This document shows positions 53,587 to 61,715 of a stretch of 64,000 nt of DNA, in pieces. The notes under the pieces were generated by a model. That model was not told the origin of the DNA. It worked only from the letters and a program-made list of their open reading frames with translations, and made no database searches. Source of the DNA: Psychrobacter sp. P2G3 (lineage in GTDB: Bacteria; Pseudomonadota; Gammaproteobacteria; Pseudomonadales; Moraxellaceae); assembly GCF_001593285.1 (NCBI RefSeq), contig NZ_CP012529.1, positions 2,914,001 to 2,978,000 on the forward strand, written 5' to 3'. The position numbers and the translations under genes were made by a program. Every line of letters starts with the position of its first letter. Position 1 is the stretch's first letter.

Positions 53587-54579
53587 ATGATGACACAAAC
53601 GCTAAATCTAGTGACCACTCAAGATGGTGAGCAAATTGCTGTTTGGCAAGTTATTGATAGCGCAAAGGATAATAGTGAGACTGATGATAACGTTGCAGCT
53701 GACAGCTCTATGGCCAAAGCGCAAAATATATTACTAACGCACGGTACGTTTTCGGACAAACACACCTGCTTAAAAATTGCAGAGCATTTAGCCAGCTTTG
53801 GTCATCACTGCTATATTATGGAATGGCGTGGTCATGGTCACAGCTCAGTGCCAAAAGATAAATTCAACTTCGAAACCGTCGCTACTTATGATTTTGAAGC
53901 GACTTTTCGTTATTTATTGGATGAATTAGAATTGGATAATTTGCATTGTGTTACTCATAGCGGTGGCGGCGTTGGCTTGACCATGTTTTTAATCCAAAAC
54001 CCACTTTATGTTACCAAGCTGAATAGCATCAGCATGTTTGCCTGCCAAGCCTATGGTGCGGTAGTAAATCGCAAAAATTACACTAAGATACTAACAGCCA
54101 AATTATTTACACGACTATTTGGCTACATCCCTGCAAAAAAACTCAAGATGGGGCCTATTAACGAAAGTTATTACACAATGAATCAGTGGTTTGATTGGAA
54201 CCTACAAAAGAACTTTAAGAGCAGCTTTATTAAACAGAGTAAGATTAAACAGAGTAATATTGAGCAAAGCAAGCTCGCAGAAAACATCATTGATAAAGAC
54301 ACCAATCATGATGACAGCTTTGATTATCGACAGCATATGCCAATGATTACTACGCCTATCTACGCTATTAGTGCCAAAGGCGACAACTTCATCTCCCCAA
54401 CCGGTGGCTGTGAGTTGTTTTTCAATGCTTTTGATAATCCTACTAACGTGTTTCGTGAATACTCAATCAGTAATGGAAATTTGGACGATTATACCCATAG
54501 CCGCATCATGATTAGCCGTAACGCTGCCAAAGAGATTTGGCCGACGGTTGTCGCATGGATTGAGAAGCATGCAAAATGA
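53587..54579 (+). CDS. Alpha/beta hydrolase fold protein
   Basis: 330 residues from the ATG at 53587 (a TTG six codons upstream is in frame). Visible are THGTFSDKHTC, an oxyanion-type HG motif; MEWRGHGHSS; the nucleophile elbow CVTHSGGGVGLTMF, where THSGG replaces the usual GxSxG; SAKGDNFISP with the acid; and DYTHSRI with the probable catalytic His. No signal peptide is present, so it is probably cytoplasmic. An insert at about residues 214-230 (IKQSKIKQSNIEQSK) comes from a 15-base tandem repeat. The substrate is unknown. A GST gene follows after 149 bases. Confidence 0.8.
   Translation: MMTQTLNLVTTQDGEQIAVWQVIDSAKDNSETDDNVAADSSMAKAQNILLTHGTFSDKHTCLKIAEHLASFGHHCYIMEWRGHGHSSVPKDKFNFETVATYDFEATFRYLLDELELDNLHCVTHSGGGVGLTMFLIQNPLYVTKLNSISMFACQAYGAVVNRKNYTKILTAKLFTRLFGYIPAKKLKMGPINESYYTMNQWFDWNLQKNFKSSFIKQSKIKQSNIEQSKLAENIIDKDTNHDDSFDYRQHMPMITTPIYAISAKGDNFISPTGGCELFFNAFDNPTNVFREYSISNGNLDDYTHSRIMISRNAAKEIWPTVVAWIEKHAK
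54229..54273. repeat. Three tandem 15-base repeats in the hydrolase gene
   Basis: Two units are almost identical (ATTAAACAGAGTAAG and ATTAAACAGAGTAAT) and the third (ATTGAGCAAAGCAAG) is diverged. They encode IKQSK, IKQSN and IEQSK, so copy changes keep the frame. Confidence 0.8.
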
Positions 54580-54728
54580 TTTTATGTCTATTAAACCTAT
54601 ATATCTATTACATCTATCCAAATTAACTTCACATAAGATAACTGAATAAGCTTGGTTGATTAGCTAAAGTTGATATCGTTAATACAGTGATATGAATAAT
54701 TATAACTAAATACATAAAGGAGTATTTT

Positions 54729-55358
54729 ATGAAGTTATATGTGATACCAGGCACATGCGCAGTCGTGCCACATACAGCACTTGAGTGGACAGGCACCGAT
54801 TACGAGCTTGAGCTGTTAGATCACGATTCAGTGAAATCAGAAGAATATTTGCGCATTAATCCGCAAGGCGCAGTACCTTCGATAGTTGATGGTGAGACAA
54901 TTGTCACCCAAAACATTGCTACCCAAGTCTATGTTGATGCCAACTATCCTAATGCTAATATTTTTGGTACAGATAAATCGCCTGACGGACAAGCACAGAT
55001 TATGCATTGGCTAGCATTTTTAAATGCCGATCTGCATAAAGCATTTGCCCCGTTATTTGGTCCTGATGGTTTTATCGAAGATGAGTCAGCGCAAGAAAAG
55101 CTAAAAGATAAGGCAAAAGAGAACATCGCTCATCTACTAAGATTGCCCAATGAGCAGCTTGGTAAACAAGATTATCTAACAGGTACTAAAACGACCGCTG
55201 ATATCTATCTTTACGTCACCCTGACGTGGGCGAAGAAGTTTGACATCGATTTGTCTGCTTATAAAAATTTTGATGCCTTTATCAAACGCATTGAAGAAGA
55301 CGAAGGCTTAACCGCTGTGATTGAACAGCAAGGCTTAGAGAAAATTGGCTCACTGTAG
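54729..55358 (+). CDS. Glutathione S-transferase, beta-class-like
   Basis: 209 residues. The N-terminal thioredoxin fold (MKLYVIPGTCAVVPHTAL) has Cys10 at the position of the catalytic Cys in beta-class GSTs, and NPQGAVPSI contains the cis-Pro loop that binds glutathione. The C-terminal all-helical domain includes YLTGTKTTADIYLYVTLTW. It would conjugate or reduce electrophiles with glutathione in the cytoplasm. AAGGAG lies upstream of the ATG. A terminator follows, then the IS element. Confidence 0.93.
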   Translation: MKLYVIPGTCAVVPHTALEWTGTDYELELLDHDSVKSEEYLRINPQGAVPSIVDGETIVTQNIATQVYVDANYPNANIFGTDKSPDGQAQIMHWLAFLNADLHKAFAPLFGPDGFIEDESAQEKLKDKAKENIAHLLRLPNEQLGKQDYLTGTKTTADIYLYVTLTWAKKFDIDLSAYKNFDAFIKRIEEDEGLTAVIEQQGLEKIGSL

Positions 55359-55386
55359 TTTTCTATAGCTATTAACTTTTTAGTAA

Positions 55387-55418
55387 AGCCCTTCTAATGT
55401 TTTAGGAGGGTTTTTTAT
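55387..55418 (+). terminator. Terminator after the GST gene
   Basis: AGCCCTTCTAA and TTAGGAGGG(T) pair with one irregularity before a run of six T residues, 30 bases past the GST stop and directly before the IS insertion site. Confidence 0.8.
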
Positions 55419-55419
55419 T

Positions 55420-55427
55420 TTGTATTA
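55420..55427. repeat. Left copy of the IS target-site duplication
   Basis: TTGTATTA, identical to 56136-56143 on the other side of the element. The site lies in the T-rich tail after the GST terminator. Confidence 0.93.
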
Positions 55428-56135
55428 GGGGCTGTCCTAGATAACTAGTTCAGTTCCTTTTTAACCCATTGTTTTAGCTGACGTAATTGACGTTTCGGAT
55501 CACTGTAGTTAAAACGCCACTCACATTCCTTTAAAAACAGATGGAAATGCTCTTTTGGGATGCCATTATATTTACGCATATGACGCTTTGCTTGACTCCA
55601 AAAGTTCTCTATTCCGTTAATATGATTACTGTCTTGTACAAACTCTTTTGAATGGTTAATGCGGTAATGGGTAAACTCACTGACATCAAGTGCGTTGTAA
55701 CTTCTAAAGGAGTCTGTGTAAACGATACTATCAGGCTTTACTTTCTCTCTTATAATAGGGATTAAGGTATCAGCTCTGGCATTAGGGATGATACAAGCAT
55801 AGACGCTACCATTGCGCTTAAGCAGTCCAAAAACAGGAACTTTGTTACCAGCACCGCGACCACGTTTGCCTTTGCGTCTGCCGCCAAAGTAGCTCTCATC
55901 AACTTCTATTTCGCCTTCTAGAAGGCCAGGTTCCTGACTATTTTCATAAATCAGTAGTCTTAGCCTGTGAAAGTAATAGCTGGCTGTTGTTTTATTAACA
56001 CCCACTAAGCTTGCTGCTGTTCTTGCGGTAGAACCGGCAACAAATAGTTCGATAAGCTTAGTTTGTTTGTACCAACTTAATCTACTCTTTCTCATATGAC
56101 TATCCTAGATTATTTTACTTATCTAGGACAGCCCC
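55428..56135 (-). mobile_element. Complete IS1595-family (IS1016-like) insertion sequence
   Basis: The 708-bp element is bounded by perfect 17-bp terminal inverted repeats, GGGGCTGTCCTAGATAA at 55428-55444 and its complement at 56119-56135. It is flanked by an 8-bp direct repeat TTGTATTA (55420-55427 and 56136-56143), the target duplication size known for IS1595. One intact transposase fills it. Perfect ends and duplication indicate recent insertion. Confidence 0.95.
55445..56095 (-). CDS. IS1595-family transposase
   Basis: 216 residues, uninterrupted. An N-terminal helix-turn-helix (FVAGSTARTAASLVGVNKTT) precedes an ISXO2-like DDE domain: VDESYFGGRRKGKRGRGAGN, VYTDSFRSYNAL and NGIENFWSQAKRHMRKYNG, supplying the acidic residues and the family's Asn/His/Glu third position. 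A zinc-ribbon domain found in longer IS1595 groups is absent, as in the IS1016 group. The start is the ATG at 56093-56095, and the stop lies one base inside the left terminal repeat boundary. Confidence 0.95.
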   Translation of the reverse strand: MRKSRLSWYKQTKLIELFVAGSTARTAASLVGVNKTTASYYFHRLRLLIYENSQEPGLLEGEIEVDESYFGGRRKGKRGRGAGNKVPVFGLLKRNGSVYACIIPNARADTLIPIIREKVKPDSIVYTDSFRSYNALDVSEFTHYRINHSKEFVQDSNHINGIENFWSQAKRHMRKYNGIPKEHFHLFLKECEWRFNYSDPKRQLRQLKQWVKKELN

Positions 56136-56143
56136 TTGTATTA
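56136..56143. repeat. Right copy of the IS target-site duplication
   Basis: TTGTATTA directly abutting the right terminal repeat. Confidence 0.93.
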
Positions 56144-56331
56144 AGTTAAAAATAAGTTTTCAGTTCAAAATAAAATTGTTACGTTAAAAAACAAGCACTA
56201 AAATACGCTGACATCAGTAATTACACACCGCTAAACATCTTTGCACTTGTCAGCAACTCCTGTGCTGTGTCAGTATTGGCGTCATTAAATTGTTTTCAAC
56301 CAAAAAAATAAGTAGTAGGAAATCGGCGTCT

Positions 56332-57384
56332 ATGAGTGAATTATCAGAGCAAAGTTCAGATAAGCAAGAGAGTAAACACTACCGCTATCTGGTATTTATT
56401 GGTCGCTTTCAACCGTTCCACCGTGGGCATAAAGCTGTCATTGACGAAGCACTAAAACGTGCTGATGAAGTAATCATGCTAATCGGTTCGGCCAATTTGC
56501 CGCGTAGTTTGCGCAATCCGTTCAGTGTCGCTGAGCGTGCAGCTATGATTCAAGGCGCTTATTCAGCGGATGAGGCAGCACGCATTCATTGCGTAGGCTT
56601 AGATGATGCACTTTATAATGACACGCGCTGGCTACAATATGTTCAAGCAGGCGTAAAATCTGTCACCGGTGACTTAAATGCTGATATCGGTCTTATCGGT
56701 CACTCTAAAGACAGCTCTTCTTATTACTTATCGTTATTTCCTAACTGGGCATCGGTTTCTGTGCCAAATTATCATAACTTATCTGCCACACCCATTCGCG
56801 ACAGCTACCTAATGGGTGCATCGCCTACCCCTGAGCGCACGCCTGAGTCCACTCGAAAAGTCTTGAACGAATTTAAAAAGACGAGCCATTATCAGCAATT
56901 GCATGAGGAAGCAGGCTTTATTGATAAGTATAAAAAACAATGGGAATCTGCGCCTTATTCACCGACATTTATGACTGCTGATGCGTTGGTTGTACAGTCG
57001 GGACATATCTTGTTGGTAGAGCGTCGTAGCATGCCAGGACGAGGACTTTGGGCATTGCCAGGCGGGTTCCTTAATCCAAAAGAAACCTTATTTGATGCCT
57101 GCATCCGTGAGCTACGTGAAGAGACTCGGCTAAAAGTCCCTGAGCCCGTACTGCGCGGCTCTTGTCATAGTCAACATACTTTCGATGATCCTTACCGCTC
57201 CGCACGCGGACGCACGCTTACCCAAGCATTTTATTTTCAACTAAAGAATGACGCAAAAGGCTTGCCAAAAGTAAAAGGTGGCGACGATGCTGCTCAAGCT
57301 TTTTGGTTACCACTAGCTGAGCTTGATGCCACTATGATGTTTGAAGACCATTATGCGATTATCACCAAGATGGTTGGATTGTAA
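56332..57384 (+). CDS. nadM: Bifunctional NMN adenylyltransferase / Nudix hydrolase
   Basis: 350 residues from the ATG at 56332 (an in-frame TTG at 56290 would add 14). The N-terminal nucleotidyltransferase has GRFQPFHRGH (24-33) and SATPIRDS (151-158), making NAD from NMN and ATP. The C-terminal domain has a complete Nudix box at about 244-269 (GG, then E251, then RELREET), which typically hydrolyses ADP-ribose. This NadM-Nudix fusion is known from cyanobacteria, Francisella and Acinetobacter-type bacteria. It lies 213 bases upstream of nadV on the same strand and about 200 bases after the IS. Confidence 0.95.
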   Translation: MSELSEQSSDKQESKHYRYLVFIGRFQPFHRGHKAVIDEALKRADEVIMLIGSANLPRSLRNPFSVAERAAMIQGAYSADEAARIHCVGLDDALYNDTRWLQYVQAGVKSVTGDLNADIGLIGHSKDSSSYYLSLFPNWASVSVPNYHNLSATPIRDSYLMGASPTPERTPESTRKVLNEFKKTSHYQQLHEEAGFIDKYKKQWESAPYSPTFMTADALVVQSGHILLVERRSMPGRGLWALPGGFLNPKETLFDACIRELREETRLKVPEPVLRGSCHSQHTFDDPYRSARGRTLTQAFYFQLKNDAKGLPKVKGGDDAAQAFWLPLAELDATMMFEDHYAIITKMVGL

Positions 57385-57596
57385 TAGCTTCTTCATTTGA
57401 CCACTTAGTTCATTATCTATAAATCCTTAACCAATAAGAGTCTATATAATTTATTAATTCCCTTTAGTGAACTTCTATTTTATAGATTCTATATATATTA
57501 GTTTCACCGCCCAAGCCGATAGACGGCAAGGGTCTAACCGTCGCAACTGTCATTCAAAAAAGCAGCTGTGACATCTAAAAGCAGAGGAGTTCTGTG
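57385..57596 (+). promoter_or_regulatory. nadM-nadV spacer with possible leader structure
   Basis: Mostly AT-rich; near 57505-57570 it becomes GC-richer and contains a GACGG/CCGTC stem (57522-57542, loop of 11) and a TGTCA/TGACA pair. AGAGGAG before nadV is the ribosome-binding site. No known NAD riboswitch was recognised. Confidence 0.35.
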
Positions 57597-58994
57597 ATGT
57601 ATACCAGCAATTTGAATAATCTCATTCTTAATAGTGACAGTTATAAGACCTCACATTGGGTGCAATACCCAGCTGGCAGTGAGTATCTGTCCAGTTACAT
57701 CGAAGCCCGTGGTGGCGACTATGATGTGGTATTTTTCGGCTTACAAGCTTTTATTAAAGAGTACTTAAGTACTCCTATTACTCATCAAGATATCGATGAA
57801 GCTGAAACAGTAATCCATGCTCACGGTCTGACGTTTAATCGTGCTGGCTGGGAGCGTTTGGTCGATAAGCATGGCGGTTATTTGCCTCTACGTATCGAGG
57901 CTATGCCTGAAGGCAGCATCGTGCCTGTATCTAATGTCGTTTGCCAAATTACCAATACTGATCCTGATTTTTATTGGTTACCAAGCTATATCGAAACTGC
58001 CCTGCTGCGCGCCATCTGGTATCCCTCCACTGTCGCTAGTGTGTCACATTATTGCAAGGGTATTATCCGCCGTGCGTTAGAAAAGTCTGCTGATAATTCA
58101 GAATCACTCATTTTCCGTTTGCATGATTTTGGCTCACGTGGCGCTTCTAGTCATGAATCAGTAGCGCTCGGTAGCTTAGCGCATTTGGTTAATTTCGCTG
58201 GTACTGACTCTATGGCCGCTTTGGTTGCTGCTAGTCGTTGGTATCAAATGGGCAATGATATGCCAGCGTTCTCTATTCCTGCCGCTGAACACAGCACCAT
58301 GACCGCATGGGGTCGCGATGGGGAGACTGCTGCTTTTGCCAATATGATTAAACAGTTTGGTGGTGAAGATAAAGCCTTTTCAGTGGTCTCTGATAGCTAT
58401 GACTTATGGAATGCCATTGATAATATTTGGGGCGATGCGTTAAAAGACGATGTCAAAAATATGGGTGGCACCTTGGTTATTCGACCAGACAGTGGCGAGC
58501 CAACCAAAGTCGTACGTGAGGCGTTAGAACGTTTGGCAGTAAAGTTTGGTACGACTCTTAACAGTAAAGGCTATAAAGTCTTGCCTGATTACGTACGTAT
58601 CATTCAAGGTGATGGCATTAGCCCGCAAAGCTTAAGTAAGATCATTGATGTAGTGATGAAAGCTGGCTTTAGCGCGGAGAATATTACCTTTGGTATGGGT
58701 GGTGGCCTTTTGCAGCAAGTCAATCGCGATACGATGAACTGGGCGATGAAGGCCAGCGCCATTTGTATCGATGGGGTTTGGAAAGACATCTATAAAGATC
58801 CGGTGACTAGCCATTCTAAACGCTCTAAAAAAGGCCGCTTAGCACTGATAAAAGATGATAACGGACAGATAAAAACCATAAAAACTGATGATTTAAATGC
58901 TGATACTGACAGTCTACTACGTGATGTATATGTCGATGGTAAACTACTCATAGAAGACAGTCTCACTAGTATACGGGAGCGTGCAGGATGGTAG
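57597..58994 (+). CDS. nadV: Nicotinamide phosphoribosyltransferase
   Basis: 465 residues from the ATG at 57597, with GAGGAG eight bases upstream (a GTG codon sits just before). NadV joins nicotinamide and PRPP to NMN. Signatures of the NAMPT family are NSDSYKTSHWVQYP, HDFGSRGASSHESVALG, FSIPAAEHSTMTAWGRDGE (the family's active-site His), LVIRPDSGEPTKV, IQGDGI and FGMGGGLLQQVNRDTM. With NadM it gives the two-step nicotinamide-to-NAD route that bypasses deamidation. Its 3' end overlaps the SGNH hydrolase gene by seven bases. Confidence 0.97.
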   Translation: MYTSNLNNLILNSDSYKTSHWVQYPAGSEYLSSYIEARGGDYDVVFFGLQAFIKEYLSTPITHQDIDEAETVIHAHGLTFNRAGWERLVDKHGGYLPLRIEAMPEGSIVPVSNVVCQITNTDPDFYWLPSYIETALLRAIWYPSTVASVSHYCKGIIRRALEKSADNSESLIFRLHDFGSRGASSHESVALGSLAHLVNFAGTDSMAALVAASRWYQMGNDMPAFSIPAAEHSTMTAWGRDGETAAFANMIKQFGGEDKAFSVVSDSYDLWNAIDNIWGDALKDDVKNMGGTLVIRPDSGEPTKVVREALERLAVKFGTTLNSKGYKVLPDYVRIIQGDGISPQSLSKIIDVVMKAGFSAENITFGMGGGLLQQVNRDTMNWAMKASAICIDGVWKDIYKDPVTSHSKRSKKGRLALIKDDNGQIKTIKTDDLNADTDSLLRDVYVDGKLLIEDSLTSIRERAGW

Positions 58995-59830
58995 CTCCTC
59001 TTAAAATGTCAGCCATTGCCAAGGATGTATTGCTCGCCCCTATTTACTTATATCAAGGTCGCAAAGTCAAACGCGATACCGTGCGCCTTCCTGAACCAGA
59101 AGGCGAAAGACACGGTCATATTCAATTACGCGACTCTACTGAGATGGTAGCAAGTGAGACTACGAAAACGCTGAGCCTAATGATTGTAGGTGACTCCGCA
59201 GCAGCTGGTGTCGGTAGTTTGACGCAGCAAGAAGCGCTTGCTGGCAAGTTGATACCTGCTTTACAGCAAAAATTAGTCACTCACACTCAGTTTGATACGC
59301 TTAGCTGGTCATTACAGGCTACGACTGGACATACCAGTTTCGATATTTTACGTCGACTGTATGTCCTACCTACTCCCTACCAGCCAGTTGATATTATGGT
59401 TCTGAGTGTCGGCGTTAATGACACTACATCCAATGTCTCTGCAGTAAAGTGGCAACAGCAGCTTGAGCACATTATTGCCGTTGCTCAGCGTAAATTTGGT
59501 GTACGAGAGCTTATATTTTCAAGTCTACCACCGATGGCGCAGATGCCAGCACTACCTTCTCCGCTTAATAACTTTATTGGTGCGAAAGCCACAAGGCTTG
59601 ATCAAGTATTAGAAGGCGTTTGTGCTGAGCATAACGGTGTACATTATATGGCAGCAAACTTTACGCTAATGGCAGAAAAGCATGCCCATGGTACCCCTAT
59701 CGATAGCGCCGCTATGTTTGCTAGCGATGGCTTTCACCCAAGCAGCTTAACTTATGGCTTTTGGGCACAGCAATTGGCAGAACTGATTGCTCAACTGCTT
59801 GAATCTCAGCTTGATGGGCATAGCAATTAA
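58988..59830 (+). CDS. SGNH/GDSL hydrolase overlapping nadV
   Basis: 280 residues. The catalytic Ser70 is in IVGDSAAAGVG (block I), GVND at 142-145 is block III, and SDGFHPS with Asp247 and His250 is block V. A Gly in ATTGHTS may be the block II residue. It has no classical signal peptide, although residues 8-22 are mildly hydrophobic. Its ATG lies inside the last codons of nadV, with GGGAGCG upstream, so it is translated together with nadV. Esterase or lysophospholipase-like activity is expected from the family; a link to NAD metabolism is only suggested by the operon. Confidence 0.88.
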   Translation: MVAPLKMSAIAKDVLLAPIYLYQGRKVKRDTVRLPEPEGERHGHIQLRDSTEMVASETTKTLSLMIVGDSAAAGVGSLTQQEALAGKLIPALQQKLVTHTQFDTLSWSLQATTGHTSFDILRRLYVLPTPYQPVDIMVLSVGVNDTTSNVSAVKWQQQLEHIIAVAQRKFGVRELIFSSLPPMAQMPALPSPLNNFIGAKATRLDQVLEGVCAEHNGVHYMAANFTLMAEKHAHGTPIDSAAMFASDGFHPSSLTYGFWAQQLAELIAQLLESQLDGHSN

Positions 59831-59874
59831 AAGCCTCTAAACGATAAACCACTTAAAAACGCTTAAAAAAATGC

Positions 59875-59906
59875 AAAAAAAACCGCTGAATTATCAGCGG
59901 TTTTTT
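59875..59906 (+). terminator. Bidirectional terminator after the NAD salvage genes
   Basis: AAACCGCTGA, loop ATTA, TCAGCGGTTT flanked by A and T runs, between the convergent SGNH hydrolase and rpmE2 genes. Confidence 0.92.
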
Positions 59907-59943
59907 ATTACTTAGCAAAATAAGTTTACGCAATAAGCGTAAA

Positions 59944-60222
59944 TTATTCAGCAGAATCAGCAGCTTTCTTGTTACGGCCACCAAACGCACCAAAGCGTTT
60001 GTTGAAGCTTGCAACACGGCCTTCAGTAGAAGTTTTACGCTGCTCGCCAGTATAGAACGGATGCGACGCACTTGAAATATCAAGTGGGTAGTATGGGTAT
60101 TCTTTACCTTCGTATTCACGAGTAGCTTTAGTCTTAGCCGTTGAACGAGTTAAGAAAAACACGTCAGCGTTAGTATCATGGAATAAAACTTCTTGGTAAT
60201 TAGGATGGATATCTTTACGCAT
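59944..60222 (-). CDS. rpmE2: Ribosomal protein L31, type B
   Basis: 92 residues. [20 protein letters not shown] and [12 protein letters not shown] identify L31. There is no Cys anywhere, so it is the zinc-independent (C-minus) type B form. In many bacteria this paralog is induced under zinc limitation by Zur, but I could not find a Zur box upstream. Its C-terminal tail ([15 protein letters not shown]) is slightly extended. Confidence 0.95.
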   Translation of the reverse strand: MRKDIHPNYQEVLFHDTNADVFFLTRSTAKTKATREYEGKEYPYYPLDISSASHPFYTGEQRKTSTEGRVASFNKRFGAFGGRNKKAADSAE

Positions 60223-60698
60223 AATAAACTCTCTATGTCCGATGTATACACAGTATTATTGACGATGGGTCAAAGTTCTTGCAACACTGAGCATACGTAA
60301 CTGAGGCACTAAGGACATCTGCAAGTCTGGCAACTGCGTCACTGGCTTATTCCAGCACCCAACACCACACCTCTGCTCACCTAGCCTTCCCCAGCGGGAA
60401 AATCAAACCGCGATTTTAACGGTTTTTAGTGTTTGATGCAAGCAGCATATAGGCTAAGTCATTGATTTTCGTGCTATCAGAAATATCGATTGTGCTGCCT
60501 ATGGTACGACTACGTTCACTGAAGGTATCTCTATTAATGTCCCTATCCAAATAGATAGCGAACTGGTAGAGAACAAAGCAAAATAAAGCTAATTTCTCCT
60601 CACTAACCTTGGCTTACGAATATTCTCGCCAAGCGTTCTATAAAAAAGCAGCCATTATAATGGCTGCTTTTTTATTATTAATATTGTAGTTTTATACT
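60223..60698. other. Spacer between rpmE2 and the lipoprotein gene
   Basis: 476 bases without a gene. It holds the lipoprotein gene's terminator (60642-60673), a CTTGGC/GCCAAG hairpin (60608-60633) and a plus-strand AAACCG/CGGTTT hairpin with five T residues (about 60405-60427). The rpmE2 promoter is probably within about 80 bases of its start (TTGACC near 60268 on the minus strand), but the -10 is weak. Confidence 0.45.
60642..60673 (-). terminator. Terminator after the small lipoprotein gene
   Basis: AAAAAAGCAGCCAT, TATA, ATGGCTGCTTTTTT; usable on both strands. Confidence 0.9.
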
Positions 60699-61133
60699 TT
60701 ATTTGGCTGGAACAACATGCCAAACGCCAAGCTTGTTATCACCATCTTTGTCACCAACTTTTGTATCATTGGCGTAGAAATATAATGGCTTACCATTCAT
60801 TGCCCACTGGTACTTGCCATCTTCTCGTTGGAATGCAGCAAACTGACCAGAAGCTTTAGCGTTGTTAGGTGCCATAAATGCAGGCCAAGCGACTAAACAA
60901 GCGGCACCACATTCTGATTTATTCATTGAATCTTTATCAAAGGTATATAAAGTCATGTGATTGGTCGCATCAACTAACACGCCATTTTTACTAGCCACTG
61001 GCGCTGTGTTATTGCTAGTTGCTTTAACATCATGCATACCTGATTTGTCATTACCAAACACGTTGTTTAATGTAGAACAACCGGTAAGCGTTAAAACACC
61101 CGTTAATGCAGATAACATAAGAATACGTTTCAT
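60699..61133 (-). CDS. Secreted-repeat lipoprotein (COG4315-like)
   Basis: 144 residues. The signal peptide ends in the lipobox LTGC (Cys19), so it is predicted to be a lipoprotein. Two short repeats typical of Lipoprotein_15 follow: GVLVDATNHMTLYTFDKDS with CGAACLVAWPAF, and WAMNGKPLYFYANDTKVGD ending GVWHVV. The paired Cys residues in CGAAC may form a disulfide or bind a ligand. The function of this family is unknown. It has its own terminator and stands alone. Confidence 0.88.
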   Translation of the reverse strand: MKRILMLSALTGVLTLTGCSTLNNVFGNDKSGMHDVKATSNNTAPVASKNGVLVDATNHMTLYTFDKDSMNKSECGAACLVAWPAFMAPNNAKASGQFAAFQREDGKYQWAMNGKPLYFYANDTKVGDKDGDNKLGVWHVVPAK

Positions 61134-61715
61134 AATAACTTCCTTGTAATTAAGAACAAAATTTTGTTAGTTTAAATTTTTATGCATATTTTTACTTGTA
61201 ATCTAAGCTCTGATTTATCAATACACTCAAACTTGACTTCAAGCATTTTAATATAGCATATGCTTTGAAAAAGTCGTTTCTATCAAAATATAAGTTTACA
61301 AAAGCGCGTAATTTTTACAAATTCATTAAACTAGTCTGTTTCTTACTCTAAGAATCAATGTTAACTATCATCAAAATTAATTTTGATTTTACTCTCACAT
61401 CTAGTGAATCTTATCTATCTAATACTTGCTTATTCATTACTTGTCCACCCAATGCTAATCACAGCTATTCGTTGACAAAACTAATGCATCTACTTACTTA
61501 TTTGCCATCATGTTGGTTATAGATTTTCGTAAAATAACGTCATGAAATACCAATACTCATAAATAATTAAAAGTATGACTATCACGATTCAATATAGACG
61601 TTGAACTTGTTGGTATCTGCACGCATATCAATACAAATAACGCATTTAACAAAATATATAAAAAGACACTCAACGAATACGCCGAGCATGACCTTATGCT
61701 AATGCTATCAAGGAT
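61134..61715. other. Divergent region lipoprotein/FAD oxidoreductase
   Basis: 582 bases of AT-rich DNA without a gene. A TTGACA at about 61473-61478 followed 17 bases later by TACTTA is a possible plus-strand promoter, giving a leader of over 200 bases for the oxidoreductase; other weak TATA-like boxes are present. Confidence 0.45.

Noticed and set aside
56290..56331. Upstream TTG start for nadM
   Set aside because: The added 14 residues are basic, without homology, and the ATG at 56332 directly precedes the polar tail before GRFQPFHRGH.
57385..57596. Known NAD+ riboswitch upstream of nadV
   Set aside because: The short stems do not resemble the conserved cores of the described NAD+-I or NAD+-II classes as far as I can judge without a covariance search.
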